DNA of 64,000 nucleotides from Diphasiastrum complanatum (GCA_029204225.1 CM055094.1:69412974-69476973), one strand, 5' to 3'; counted from the stretch's first letter, positions 22,566 through 33,387 are shown. Translations and numbers: made by a program. Notes: a model not told the origin generated them from the letters alone.

Positions 22566-23515
22566 TTGATACAGGAATCGATGATAGTCGAAGAGGCACT
22601 CAGCCAACCGGACTCTGATCTCTGGAGGAAAGCTATGGACAGAGAGTATTCCTCTCTGATCAAGGACCAGACATGGTCATTAGTCGAAGCTCCTATTGGC
22701 TACAATATCATTGACGACAAATGGATCTTCAAGATCAAATACAATGCCAACGGAGCAATTGACCGAAGGAAGGCAAGACTGGTAGCACAAGGATTCACTC
22801 AGATCCCGAATATCGACTACAGTGAGACTTTTAGTCCAGTCATCAAACATTCGTCGATCCGAATGCTCCTTTCTTATGCTGCAGCTGCTGACCTCGAAGT
22901 GCATCAACTCGATGTACAAACAGCCTATCTGAATGGAGTGATACAAGAAGATATCTACATGATCTAGCCCAAAGGATATGTTCTGGAAGGTATGAAAAAT
23001 CATGTCTGTAAACTCCACAAAGCACGGTACGGCTTGAAATAGTCTTCCAGAGCTTAGTTTCAGAGGATCAGCACATTCCTCATTGAACAAGGATTCGAAC
23101 CAAGCACTGCTGATTGCAACGTCTATTCCAAGTCGGTACATCAATCCTTCATTGTCATCACCTTGTACGTGGATGATACGTTGCTCTTTAGCAACAATAC
23201 CAATATGATCAAGGATTTGAAGCAGATGTTGTTTTCAGAGTTCAACATGACTGATCTGGACGAAGCTTAAATCCACAGAGATAGAGCAAATCGACTGATT
23301 TACATCACTCAACAAAGGTATCTTCACAATGTTCTTAACATATACAATTTGATGAATTGTAAATTAGCTCACTCACCAATGGATCCAGGCCTGCATCTGT
23401 CAAAGGACCAATGTCCCCAGACCAAGCATGAAGTGGAGCAAATGAGAAAATACCCTTATCGATCACAAATTTTGTGCATTGCTTAGTTTGAAGATCAAGG
23501 CATTCACAGATACAG
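22566..23515 (+). pseudogene. copia B reverse transcriptase, RNase H deleted
   Basis: RT blocks are present in order: WRKAMDREYSSLIKDQTW, DDKWIFKIKYNANG, KARLVAQGFTQIPNIDY, VHQLDVQTAYLNG, and the catalytic LYVDDTLLFS near 23,165. Stops at 22,965, 23,040 and 23,055 replace codons that are normally Gln, Gln and Trp. After MRKYPYRSQI the sequence jumps to the element's last few codons and the polypurine tract, so the RNase H domain is missing. Confidence 0.9.
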
Positions 23516-23527
23516 ATTAAGAGGGGG
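23516..23527 (+). other. copia B polypurine tract
   Basis: ATTAAGAGGGGG immediately precedes the 3' LTR start TGTTGG. It primes plus-strand DNA synthesis. Confidence 0.85.
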
Positions 23528-24578
23528 TGTTGGATTTATCTCCTCTAGTCACCTAAATCCCATTTTTAATCTGCCTCCATTCATGCTGCATATTTACTCG
23601 CGTTGTCGCGCAGTCTGCATATTCACATATAAATTCTCACATGCGATGAAGAGATGAAAAGCAAAGGCTGACATCACACCCTCTTCACGCTCATGCAGCT
23701 GCGCTAACAAACTGGACAACGACTGCAGCTACCCACGATATCCTATAGACAGCACATCCACCCTGTACTTTCTTCATCTGCGCATCTATAACATAATGTA
23801 TATATTGAATACTATTTGCGTATTCATGAACAGAGAGAAAAATGAAGATCAAACGATCAAGAAGTTAGTAAGTGAGAGAGAACGAAGAAGAGAAGCTTAT
23901 AAGAGATAGACAAAAGTAGATGCTCTCTGCATTGATTCTTTAATTTGTCAACAATAAGATTTCATTCCTTTTTACAGTTTGAATAAGCTTCGTAGGACAC
24001 GTGGTTTCGTCCGCTACTGTCTTGTGCTCTACCACATTATTGACATGTATATTTGATATACTTAATCTGATACAGTTCTTTGTTCTATGTTCAGATTTGT
24101 GTTAATATTGCTATGCTTGTTATTCATTCGGTCTGATATTTCAAGTTGCTCTTTCTGGTAACAGACGTCTAATATTTAGTCTTGTCTTTCGTGAATGTTT
24201 CGCGACTAATTATCAGTCGAGCACAGTCTAGCTCTTCGCAAATCATTCGCGACACATAATTTGTCTAGCTATTTGTGACAAATTATTTTTCTAATGCTTC
24301 GTTCATCAATGTTTGGCTACGTAATCAAGAACAACCATGATTTCCATCACTAACGTTCTGTTCGTTCTGATAGGCGTAGTCATGCTTTCGGAGAGAGTCG
24401 TATAACTCGTTCCGCTGTGCACGAACAATTTTTGTTCGAGTTCATTTCTTGTTCGAGTTCGTTGCTCGTTTGTGTTTCGTGTCTCATTCGTGTTCGTCTT
24501 ACCCCTCTGAGCTAAATTTTTTTATTTGTTTTTATACAACTCCTTTCTCAACTCTCGCTACTCTCCCTCTCTCCAACA
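23528..24578 (+). repeat. copia B 3' LTR, 1,051 bp
   Basis: Starts TGTTGGATTT after the polypurine tract and ends CTCTCTCCAACA (TG...CA). From 23,645 it matches the 5' LTR at about 94-95% by eye. Confidence 0.92.
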
Positions 24579-24584
24579 CCGAAC

Positions 24585-24828
24585 TCGAAGTACATCAACT
24601 TGATGTACAAACAACTTATCTGAATGGAGTTATACAAGAAGACATCTGCATGATCTAGCCCAAAGGATTCGTTCTGGAAGGTATGAAAAATCATGTCTGT
24701 AAACTCCACAAAGCACTTTACGGCTTGAAACAGTCTACTTGAGCTTGGTTTTAGATGATCAACACATTCCTCATCGAACAAGGATTCCAACCAAGCATTG
24801 TTGATTGCAACATCTATTCCAAGTCATT
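24585..24828 (+). pseudogene. Second RT fragment of the copia B family
   Basis: Starting within a few bases of the copia B 3' LTR, this repeats RT codons LEVHQLDVQTTYLNG through CNIYSKS, about 90% identical to 22,893-23,135. It carries the same TAG stop after the DICMI block but keeps the Gln and Trp codons mutated in copia B, with a different TGA. It ends abruptly at a T-rich stretch. It is a piece of another family member, not of copia B itself. Confidence 0.85.
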
Positions 24829-25476
24829 TTTTTCACTTTTTTTTTCCCTCTGCATATCGCACTTGTGTGCCACCTTCTTATTTGCTATTCTACATACTGT
24901 CTTCCCCACACACAGGTCCGATATCCCAGCATACATGTCTCCACATATCGCACTTGTGCGCCTCTATTCTATATTGACTGATCTCACTTACACTTCCCTT
25001 GCACAAGTTTGTGAGTTATATATCGCGGTACGCACGTGTGAAAGAACGTCTTGTCGCACATGCGAACTGTCAAATCGTATAAAATTGACACTTGGCGACT
25101 GTCCAACCAATGATCTAGCAACACATGTCAGGGTGTCATCTCTCACGTGTGCGATCATACGTACGAATAGAAAAATGACACTTGTTGTCCATCCAACCAA
25201 TAAACACCAGACATGTGTCCTGATGTCATTTCACATGTGTCCAGCTGTCACATCACACATGCCAAAGCGTGCGAATGAATTGGGAGCCAACATGTGTCCG
25301 TTGACCATTGACCTCACATGTGAAAATTTGTTGCCTATCATTTCTTGATCTTGCGCACAAGTGCGATATCCCGGTTCTATCTGTCCCATACATATCCCTC
25401 TTGTGCGCGCTCTTTGCAATTTCTTTTTTTTTGTATTGTCTCCCTCGCGCACAGGTGCGATATTTGTCGTAGTACC
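24829..25476. repeat. Non-coding stretch rich in ATATCGCACTTGTG and ACATGTG words
   Basis: The word ATATCGCACTTGTG or its reverse complement occurs about four times (near 24,857, 24,946, 25,353 and 25,450), and ACATGTG or ACACGTG words many times between. Frames here carry no known domain. It could be a worn LTR or a promoter-like segment; I cannot decide. Confidence 0.4.
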
Positions 25477-26990
25477 ATGGCCTCGTCCTCAAGATCTACC
25501 CGAGATTCCAACCTAAGTGCATTTCTTACTGAATTTGGGATTACTGACAACCTGGACTACTTCCACAGCCTATTTCGACCATATCTACATGTTTTCAAGA
25601 CTGCACAACCCAATTCTAAAGTATTTTATGAACACTATGTTAGATTCAGGGATATACTCAGTATACTTGTTATCTCCATAGGTTCACTCTCCTACATGCA
25701 TTATACTGATCTTGTCCATTTTTTCCCACTGTTCAGGTAGAGACTAGATAGAATGTTCACTAAATTGTTTGATCTGTTTAAAAGCACTTGAATGTGTCCT
25801 TACTGCGACAGAAAATGTCGATTTGTTGAATACCAGATTGGTTTCTACTTTTTCTATTAGGTCAGGTCCCAAATGATGAGGTTTCTGCTGTTGATCCTCA
25901 TATTGCATCATCCTCAGTTCAATCATCCTTTATGGATATTAGCCACTTCCTTATCGACACCCCTGATAAGGATAGTAATTTTCTTGATGTAAATACTGAT
26001 GTGCTTTGAGATTCTTTCATTGGCCAAAATATTACTGTTGATGAATCAATCCCTACAGATGAATCTAAATGTCTCTTTAATTTGCCAGTGTATTATATAA
26101 ATGATAGTCTTTATATTGCTACAATTGATTTGTGTCAGTTTTTTGACTATCATGAGGATGAAGTGCTATGTTTATTATTAGGCACAATTTCTGAATTCTC
26201 CGACTTTGTAGATTTTGAAACAGATGACCTTGTTGTTGGAATTGATTATGATGATGAGGATGGACTTATGACCAGTGAAGAATGCTTGATGAGGGCTTTA
26301 TCAAATATTGCTGAGCATGGACGAGGCATACTATCTGATGAAGAATTCACGGCATTTCAATCTTAGTGGGCTTCTCTCGTCCATCATTAATGCATTTTAC
26401 AAATGATTCTTCTCTAGTAGGTGGTCATAATATTGATCATCTTGATCTAGTTGCTGCGGATGATGAAGAATGTGTAAGTGTTTAAACTTCCTTGCATTAG
26501 ATTGTTCTTAACTGCTGAATGTATTTTTTTTAAACTTATTTTTTTATTGCAAGATGCTCTCATAATTGATGACTTTGCTGTGAGACAAGGTGGTTACAGA
26601 CAACATGCATCCTCGTTCTAGAGGGATAGTGGACTTGGCCACTATCTTAGGCATTTTTTGAAGAATGAGATCTGTATTGCTCATTTGAAGCTGAGCCCAT
26701 TCAGGGAGACTCTGATAATGGCAGTTAAAGCTTTATCATTTTATCTAGGAGGACATAAACTTGTTAAGACGAATAAGATCATTTTCGTCAAAAGATCTTA
26801 TGTTTTGAACATTCTAGGTTTTACTGATGGAAATGTTCCTTTAAAGAGCTCCAATTATTCATTGTACTCTACTTATATTGAGCTTAGTGGAAATAAGGAT
26901 AATGCACATCTATTAGATGCATACTCTAGCAGAGAATTTCTTCATGACAATATAGCCATAGAAGCTGACACAAAAGTTGATGATGAATAG
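25477..26990 (+). pseudogene. Unrecognised broken multi-segment gene
   Basis: A first segment starts MASSSRSTRDSNLSAFLTEF (25,477) and could be an exon of about 60 codons. After a TTTTTCTATTAG acceptor near 25,860 a frame reads VPNDEVSAVDPHIASSSVQS and stays open to 26,366 except for one TGA near 26,009; it is acidic (YDDEDG, FETDD). A third segment (26,560-26,990) reads HLKLSPFRETLIMAVKALSF and VLNILGFTDGNVPLKSSNYS and ends at a TAG. The three pieces share strand and composition, and a poly(A)-like AATAAA follows at about 27,019. No family is recognised. It may be a host gene remnant or the gene of an unknown transposon. Confidence 0.35.
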
Positions 26991-28042
26991 TGAACACTTT
27001 GTATTTTGTTATAATACAATAAATACATTTACATTGAGTATTTCTCCTCTCTTGTGTTCCATGAATTTGCAAGCAATTCTGAACATGTCATGATTTGATG
27101 ACAATGATGACTGAATGTCTTTGTTATCTTCTACTCAACAATCATCTAATTTTCTCTTCCTGTATGAACTTGCATGCTTTTCTAAACTTGTTGTATTGTG
27201 TGGACTTTGTTATATGTCAAATCTGAACTCTGCGGTAGAACCACTGAAACAATTGTCAATTGTAGTTTCATTTTTCATTGGTTCCTCCATGCTGCCCGTG
27301 CTTGCCAGTGTGACTTCTCCATTCCTTGTGATGACCAGACACTCAGGCTTCCATAGGTGTTTGAACAAAATGTTGTATGATCTCTTAGTATGTGCTGCAG
27401 ATGTCAAAACCATAATGTCAGTCTTATGTTTGTATCTAAATATATATGGAAAATTGAAAGCATCTTGAAGAATTTATACTAACCATGTGATGAGTGATTT
27501 GATTTTCTCCCCATGCTTTTGATACTGCATCAACAAACTCAACACAAGTCCTTTGTACAACTTTCTTATCAATATCAGAGTATTTATCTTTTCTTAGAAT
27601 AGCAATCATACTATCAAGCTTCTTCCATACATCAACTTTTAGTACTCTAGTTTTGCCATCGTTCTGTCCACAAATCCAAGTTTTTCTTTCCTTGCCCTAT
27701 AACGAGAATGATCCTTAGCAAATAATTGAATTCCTTTGCCTCCTCTTCTCTACAAAGGTGCCAAATCAATAGGGATATCCACATGTAGATGATACAATGT
27801 CATCATCAGAAAAAACAATAGAGTAATAAGATGCATCAAAGTACTATGAACGGATTCTTTGAAGAAAAACAAAATACTCATCTTTGACTATATTATATAC
27901 TCTGTACGATCAATCCAATCTCCATGCTTGTCTACTTGATTCAAATTTGGAGATGGCGCCCATATTTTCATTCTCGTAGAAGGAATGCATATGCATACAT
28001 TTTGCTATTTTTCTTGATTTGAATTTGGGGATGACAATCATA
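26991..28042 (-). other. Non-genic stretch with possible minus-strand coding remnant
   Basis: Most of this shows nothing. On the minus strand between about 27,800 and 27,480, frames read IPIDLAPL then GGKGIQLFAKDHSRYRARKE and, shifted, VWKKLDSMIAILRKDKYSDI. The composition is protein-like and broken by frameshifts. I do not recognise it. Confidence 0.25.
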
Positions 28043-28404
28043 CTTGTTGAGATTTAAGATGAAGACCTTGCTAATCGCCAACGAGTTGCGGGATCTTGTC
28101 ACAGGTATTGAAGTGAAGCTTGAAGATGATACAACCGACTCAAAGTGGAAGTTGAAGGATGGTAGAGCTTTCGCATTTATTATCCTCAATATATTAGACA
28201 CTCAGATTGGCCACATATCTGAAGCTCAAACTTCGAAAAAAGTATGGGACAACTTGAGCGCACTATAGGATGTGAGAGACGTAATTTCCAAGGCAGTGTT
28301 CGATAATTCTTGTCGTTTCTGGATTCTGGAGCTACTCAACATATGACCAGTCATCGTGAGCATTTTCACTCTTATACGTCTTACAGTACAAAGAAATATG
28401 TTTA
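28043..28404 (+). pseudogene. copia C gag-protease, internally deleted
   Basis: The frame starts within gag (RFKMKTLLIANELRDLVTGI, AFAFIILNILDTQIGHISEA, VWDNLSAL) and after a stop passes within 20 codons to SFLDSGATQHMTSHREHF, the protease active site. The middle and end of gag, including the zinc knuckle, are absent. The identical junction is in copia C'. The protease DSG triad is intact. The frame is then cut by the TRIM-like insertion at 28,405. Confidence 0.85.
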
Positions 28405-28657
28405 AGTTAAAATAACAATGATCGACTTATACAGTGCTTTCTTATTTCGACGGCACCACGTGTGCTCAGTTCTAAAATTATCGGGCCGTCTTTCTTTTAG
28501 GAGCCCTTTGAGTGCCTTTTAAGCAACTTTATCTTTGTGCTTACTAGTTAGTTGAATATACAGTTTGTGGAGAGCAATTATGTTGTCTTGTCTTGTTGCA
28601 CTTAATGTTGTGTTGTGGTGATTGATCCGGTCGAGTGTTTAAACTGTTTTCTTAACT
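28405..28657 (+). repeat. TRIM-like left LTR, 253 bp
   Basis: Begins AGTTAAAATAAC and ends TTTTCTTAACT. Its last 140 bp (28,518-28,657) match 29,421-29,560 with few differences. Confidence 0.85.
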
Positions 28658-28670
28658 TGGTATCAGAGCC
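28658..28670 (+). other. TRIM-like primer-binding site
   Basis: TGGTATCAGAGCC follows the left LTR with no spacer; complementary to initiator tRNA-Met. Confidence 0.9.
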
Positions 28671-29420
28671 CTTGGTGGCTACAATCATCGGACAAGAACA
28701 GAGAGTTGTGAATTCACGACAGTTTGTTGGCTAGGAAGCACAAAACCGAGTCTGTGGAGATTCGTGGATTAGCTCAAAACTGTTAGAAGATTCAAAGGCA
28801 AGGGATTGTCGGCTGAATCAGAGGGCAAGCAAAGATTGAAGCTGGAAATTCTTCTGAAGGGTTGCTTGGCATTTGTGATTGGTTTGAATCCAATCGAACA
28901 CCGTTTGAAGCAAAATATTGCTTGTTGTAGGGCAACCTCAGAGGGATAGGTAGCTGCTTAGTTAAATTCTCAAGAAGTTCTGATAAAGCCCAAAAATATC
29001 TTCTTCTTTGATAGCTAGGGTTTCAAAAAGGGAAAAAGCATTTCTCTCTCAATACAAATCCGTTTTTGAAGCTATGAAAAGTCAGGAGTGGGTGCCCTGC
29101 TATTGTTGTGGATGTGTGGAGAGGCCGTGGGCGGCCGTGGATCAGCCAGTGAGCTGGAGTGAAACAAACACAACTTTCATAGCTTGAATGTAAAGGCTTG
29201 GGGCTGCCATTGCTAAAAGAGAAGGAGGAGGGAGGCGCAGAACTCGCATGTAGGAAATCCAAGAATGGCTGTAGCGGCTGGAGATGTCTAGCGCGTCATT
29301 TTGAACCATCAGATGAGCCTCAATTAGATCAATGGCCAAGATGAAGTTCTCAGGGAGAAACGTGGGCCACAGGATGAAGGATCACCCTTAGATGGGCTTT
29401 GAAAGGGTCCTGAAGAAGTG

Positions 29421-29560
29421 TTTAAGCAACTTTATCTTTGTATTTACTAGTTAGTTGAATATGCAGTTTGTGGAGAGCAATTATGTTGTCTTGTCTTGTT
29501 GCACTTAATGTTGTGCTGTGGTGATTGATCCGGTCCGGTGTTTAAACTATTTTCTTAACT
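29421..29560 (+). repeat. TRIM-like right LTR, 5' part missing
   Basis: Matches only the last 140 bp of the left LTR; the first 113 bp are absent. A purine-rich GAAAGGGTCCTGAAGAAG lies just upstream, so an alternative is that the true LTR is about 140 bp and the first 113 bp of the left end are extra sequence. Confidence 0.75.
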
Positions 29561-29565
29561 GTTCA

Positions 29566-30960
29566 TACTAGCAACGATAGCACACACACTATCAAAGGTG
29601 AAGGCACTGTAAGATTGAAGTTCTAACATGATCAATTCAAACTACTATCAAATGTTTTGTATGTATTTAAACTCTCTATGAATCTGTTATCAGTAAGTAG
29701 AATCACCGATTTCGGTCATGGGGTAGAGTTTGCCGAATTATTGATAGGACAAAAAAGATCCTTGCACTCGGCAAGAGACATGGATACTTATCTAGATTGG
29801 CACATTGTTATTCTGACACTAGTCAAGCCTTGAAAACCTATGTTCTTGTCAATAAACACTACTATGACATCAAAGATTAGGACACTTGCATCATACACCT
29901 GTGTAAAACATGTCGAAACAATCCCTAGTACTTGATCTTGACTATCCAACCAACAAAGTTGACCTCCTTGTCTGTCATAGCTGCATCCTTGGAAAACAAA
30001 CTAGGATTCCTTTTAGATCAAATTGTAGGCATGCAACAAAAGATGATTTAGACATTGTTCATTCAGATATTTGTGGTCCAAAGCAAACTTCTTTGTTGCT
30101 TGATGCAAAATATTTCATTACCTTCATTGACAAATATTCTAAAAGAACAACTGTTTATTTCATTAAGCAAAAATCGGAGGCTTTTAAAATCTTTTGACAA
30201 TTCAAAGAGCGTGCAGAAAATGAAATTGGTAAAAGAATTAAAACACTAAGGTCAGACAACGGGGTCAGTCAAATGGACTTGCTGAGAGAAAGAACAGAAC
30301 CTTAGTCGAATCGGCCAAGTGTATGCTTTCTCATGCGACACTTCTGAAATCCTTCTGGACTGAAGCTGTTTCCACTGCAGCTTATATTCAAAATAGATGT
30401 TTGACTAAAGGTCTCTAAGACAAAATACCATATGAAGTTTGGACTGGTTCCAAACTATCATTATCAAACTTACAAGTTTTTGGATGTATCGCTTATGCGC
30501 AAATACCGCAAGATCTCAAAGTATCAAATCTAATTTCATCAACTACACTACTTCAGATAAAACTTATAAGTTGTATGATCCTGTCGAATCGAAAATATTC
30601 ACTCACCGCGATGTTGCCTTTATCGAAGATCAGCTTATTGACCTCGAAGGAAAGGGCAAAGCTCATATAGCTGAACTATCGGACTCTCCCAAAACATCGG
30701 ACACTTTTGTTCCTAAGTCGACTATTCCTATTGAAGGTCCTAGCTTGTCTCTACTCTAGACGAACAACTTATCAGCAACAAATCCAAAGATGATGATGTT
30801 GCAATCCAACAACTACAGCATGATGAAAATAATCAACTCCGCTCATTACCCAAAACATCGACTACTGATTTCAATCTCTGGAAAAGCAGATAAAGACTAT
30901 TCATGTCTTATCAGGAACCAGAGTTGGACTATTGTCGAATAACTTGCTAGTAGGGGGAGC
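29566..30960 (+). pseudogene. copia C protease end, integrase remnants
   Basis: The protease continues after the TRIM-like insertion (STHTIKGEGTVRLKF). Integrase follows: CHSCILGKQTRIPF, HSDICGPKQ, FITFIDKYSKRTTVYFIKQK and LRSDNG, then a deletion of about 28 codons straight to QSNGLAERKNRTLVE, FWTEAVSTAAYIQNRC and FGCIAYAQIP. The linker (YKLYDPVESKIFTHRD, FIEDQLIDLEG) ends by 30,760. RT and RNase H are essentially absent. Confidence 0.85.
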
Positions 30961-31467
30961 ACTCACACAATATGTTTGCAAAGTTGAACTATTTTTCCAA
31001 ATGCTTTAACTACAAAAGCATGGTAAAAACATTTCATTAATGTGCATGTTGAAAAGCTACCAAATTCTATACATTTCCACCTTCCAGACAATGCTTCGAA
31101 ACCAATGGTATATGAGATGTACAAAGATTTTGCAATGTCAAAAAATGTTCCACATTTGGGCTATTCTTATTTTGTGAAGATTTGGAAAAGAGATTTTGGT
31201 CTTGTGAAAATTTTAGAACAATTAAAAATCTCTATTTGTACCACTTGGGAAAGTCCAAGAGTGATAAATGAGGTATTAAGGTTGAGTTGATGACCTCCCA
31301 CCATGCACTAGAAATTATTTTGCATTGATATTTTGAATTTCATTTATGTATTTCAATTCATCGAATCAGTGTGATTCATAGTTTTTGATGGAGATTATGA
31401 AATCACACCAAGTCAATAGAAAACAACAAATTAAAAAAAGACAAAGGCTTGCAGAACACAAAAAAAG
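30961..31467 (+). pseudogene. Short unidentified coding remnant inside copia C
   Basis: A frame from 31,042 reads LPNSIHFHLPDNASKPMVYE, then MYKDFAMSKNV and GYSYFVKIWKRDFGLVKI before a stop at 31,290. It is unrelated to copia pol. The LP...LP...VY..Y...Y..F..IW spacing reminds me of N-terminal regions of some widespread transposon proteins, but I cannot name the family. It lies between integrase remnants and the 3' LTR, where RT should be. Confidence 0.3.
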
Positions 31468-33100
31468 TGTTTGGGATCGTCATTGACAAGATGGATTAAA
31501 AAAAACATTATCACTACCCAAAGAATCAAAATGAAGTAGATTTCATTCAAGTTCATTTCATTGGAGCTCTTATATTCAGCTACACATTGCAATCCAAAGT
31601 GTATTACAACTATCCCAACATTCGAAATGATCCAAATATGTCCATTACTATAATTCATAAAATAATAGTTGAATTACCAAAGGTTTTGAACCTGTCCACA
31701 CCTCTTTGGGTGTTTTGTCAACTAAGGCTTTGGTTGTAAGTCGATTTTAGGGTTGAGGCATCCCATGGGGGGACCCATATCCCACGTTAAGCCTATGCAT
31801 CGTTTGTGTATGGCACTCGCCTTCTTGTTATGATGGGAGAGGCAATGATCCCAGTGTGGCAATAGAGCCTCTCGGAGGGTTTTAGTGGGTGAAGTCCCCA
31901 CATGATCTCTATGAAGAAAGTTTGAAGTATCCATCACCTATCCTTAGGGAGTGTTGTGGGAAAGTGAGGGCCCTTGCCTCTGCTAGACAGGGACTAAGAA
32001 TGCCAATCCTAGGACTAACACCTTGTCGCACCTTTGTTTTGCATGGTGCTTGGGTTGGCAGATCTACCCAGTAAGGAAAGTTGCTCATGTCCAAAGGATG
32101 CCACATTTTGAATGTAGAAGCGAAGTCTCCTCATGAATCGTCATTGACATGATGGATTAACAAAAACACTATTACTACCCAAAGAATCAAAATGAAGTAG
32201 ATTTCATTCAAGTTCATTTCGTTGGAGCTCTTATATTCAGCTACACATTGCAATCCAAAGTGTATTTCAACGATCCCAACATTCGAAATGATCCAAATAT
32301 TTCCATTACCATAATTCATAAAATAATAGTTGAATTACCAAAGGTTTTGAACCTGTCCACACCTCTTTGGGTGTTTTGTCAACTAAGGCTTTGGTTGTAA
32401 GTCGATTTTAGGGCTGAGGCATCCCATGGGGGGACCCATATCCCACGTTAAGCCTATGCATCGTTTGTGTATGGCACTCGCCTTCTTGTTATGATGGGAG
32501 AGGCAACGATCCCAATGTGGCAATAGAGCCTCTAGGAGGGTTTTAGTGGGTGAAATCCCCACATAATTTCTATGAAGAAAGTTTGAGGTATCCATCACCT
32601 ATCCTTAGGGAGTGTTGTGGGAAAATATTTGAGGACCCTTGCCTCTGCTAGACTGGGACTAAGAATGCCAATCCTAGGACTAACAACTTGCCTTTGTTTT
32701 GCATGGTGCTTGGGTTGGCAGATCTACCCAATAAGAAAAGTTGCTCATGTCCAAAGGATGCCACATTTCGAATGTAGAAGCAAAAAATGAGGGGAAATCT
32801 AGACTTCTCTTGCAAACCCATTGACACTAACCTTGGTGTAAGGTTTATCCCTTCTAGTTTTAGTTTGGTAAAAACAAAACAAAAAGGCCTAGCAACATCA
32901 TCAATGACTTCTTGTTATTCCAAACTTCTTCATCATAGGTGCCATGTGGCATCCAAATACTATAAGCTATTAGCAACAACCGTATGATAATGGTTGCTAA
33001 TTTTGGACATAAAATGTCCCAATGCCATGTGGCATACACTATCAGCAACCATAGTTCTTTATGGTTACTAATTTTTGGAAATGACAAATTTGTAATTCCT

Positions 33101-33140
<40 letters not shown>

Positions 33141-33387
33141 AAGATGAGGGAGAAGCAGAAAATGCCCCCACCCCCATAATAGCTATAAAAAGAATCCTTA
33201 ACAGTTGAGAATCCTACAAGGTAACATCTTGGTAAGCCTTGTTGCATAAATGTTGACTACATCATGTTGCTTGCAACCTCAATACGAATATGTTGTAGGT
33301 GAAATTAGTGCCTCAAGTTAAGTGAAGACTTTGATGAACTCACCAAAAGCAGTAATTGTCTTACTCAACCTATTGCTCAAAAGGTTG
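31468..33387 (+). repeat. copia C 3' LTR with internal 661-bp tandem duplication
   Basis: Starts at or near TGTTTGGGATCG and contains two tandem units (31,477-32,137 and 32,138 to about 32,785; period 661 bp, about 95% alike). A CT tract and a TATA-like CTATAAAAAG at about 33,184 follow. The C' LTR ends with 55 more bases to CCAACA, so this copy is truncated at 33,387. C' has one unit only, resembling the first unit here. Confidence 0.75.
33105..33137 (+). repeat. (CT)n microsatellite in copia C LTR
   Basis: About 33 bp here against about 69 bp (42,220-42,288) in the C' LTR. Confidence 0.95.

Larger units (their letters stand above)
19087..24578 (+). mobile_element. Ty1/copia element copia B, both LTRs present
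   Basis: Order on the plus strand: truncated 5' LTR, Met primer site, gag, protease, integrase, RT with YVDD, a polypurine tract and a full 3' LTR. RNase H has been deleted. Many stops and frameshifts make it non-autonomous. The ends of the two LTRs match well but the 5' LTR lacks its first 117 bp, so no target-site duplication could be checked. Confidence 0.93.
28405..29560 (+). mobile_element. TRIM-like retroelement inserted in copia C protease
   Basis: 1,156 bp flanked by GTTTA (28,400-28,404) and GTTCA (29,561-29,565), a 5-bp target duplication with one change. The undisturbed site is seen in copia C' near 41,325. It has a 253-bp left terminal repeat, a perfect Met primer site, about 760 bp of non-coding interior and a 140-bp right terminal copy. 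No gag or pol is present, as in terminal-repeat retrotransposons in miniature. Ends are AGTTAA...TTAACT, not TG...CA. Confidence 0.85.
28043..33387 (+). mobile_element. Ty1/copia element copia C, 5' LTR missing, 3' LTR present
   Basis: From left: gag start region, protease, a nested TRIM-like insertion (28,405-29,560), gag-pre-integrase, integrase remnants to about 30,960, an unrelated short segment, then the LTR (31,468-33,387). The family is the same as copia C' at 41,220-42,955, whose LTR, primer site and gag establish which sequence is LTR. Both copies share the same gag-to-protease deletion. Confidence 0.75.

Noticed and set aside
22680-23144. Minus-strand ORF over copia B RT
   Set aside because: Shadow of the reverse transcriptase frame; no independent signal.
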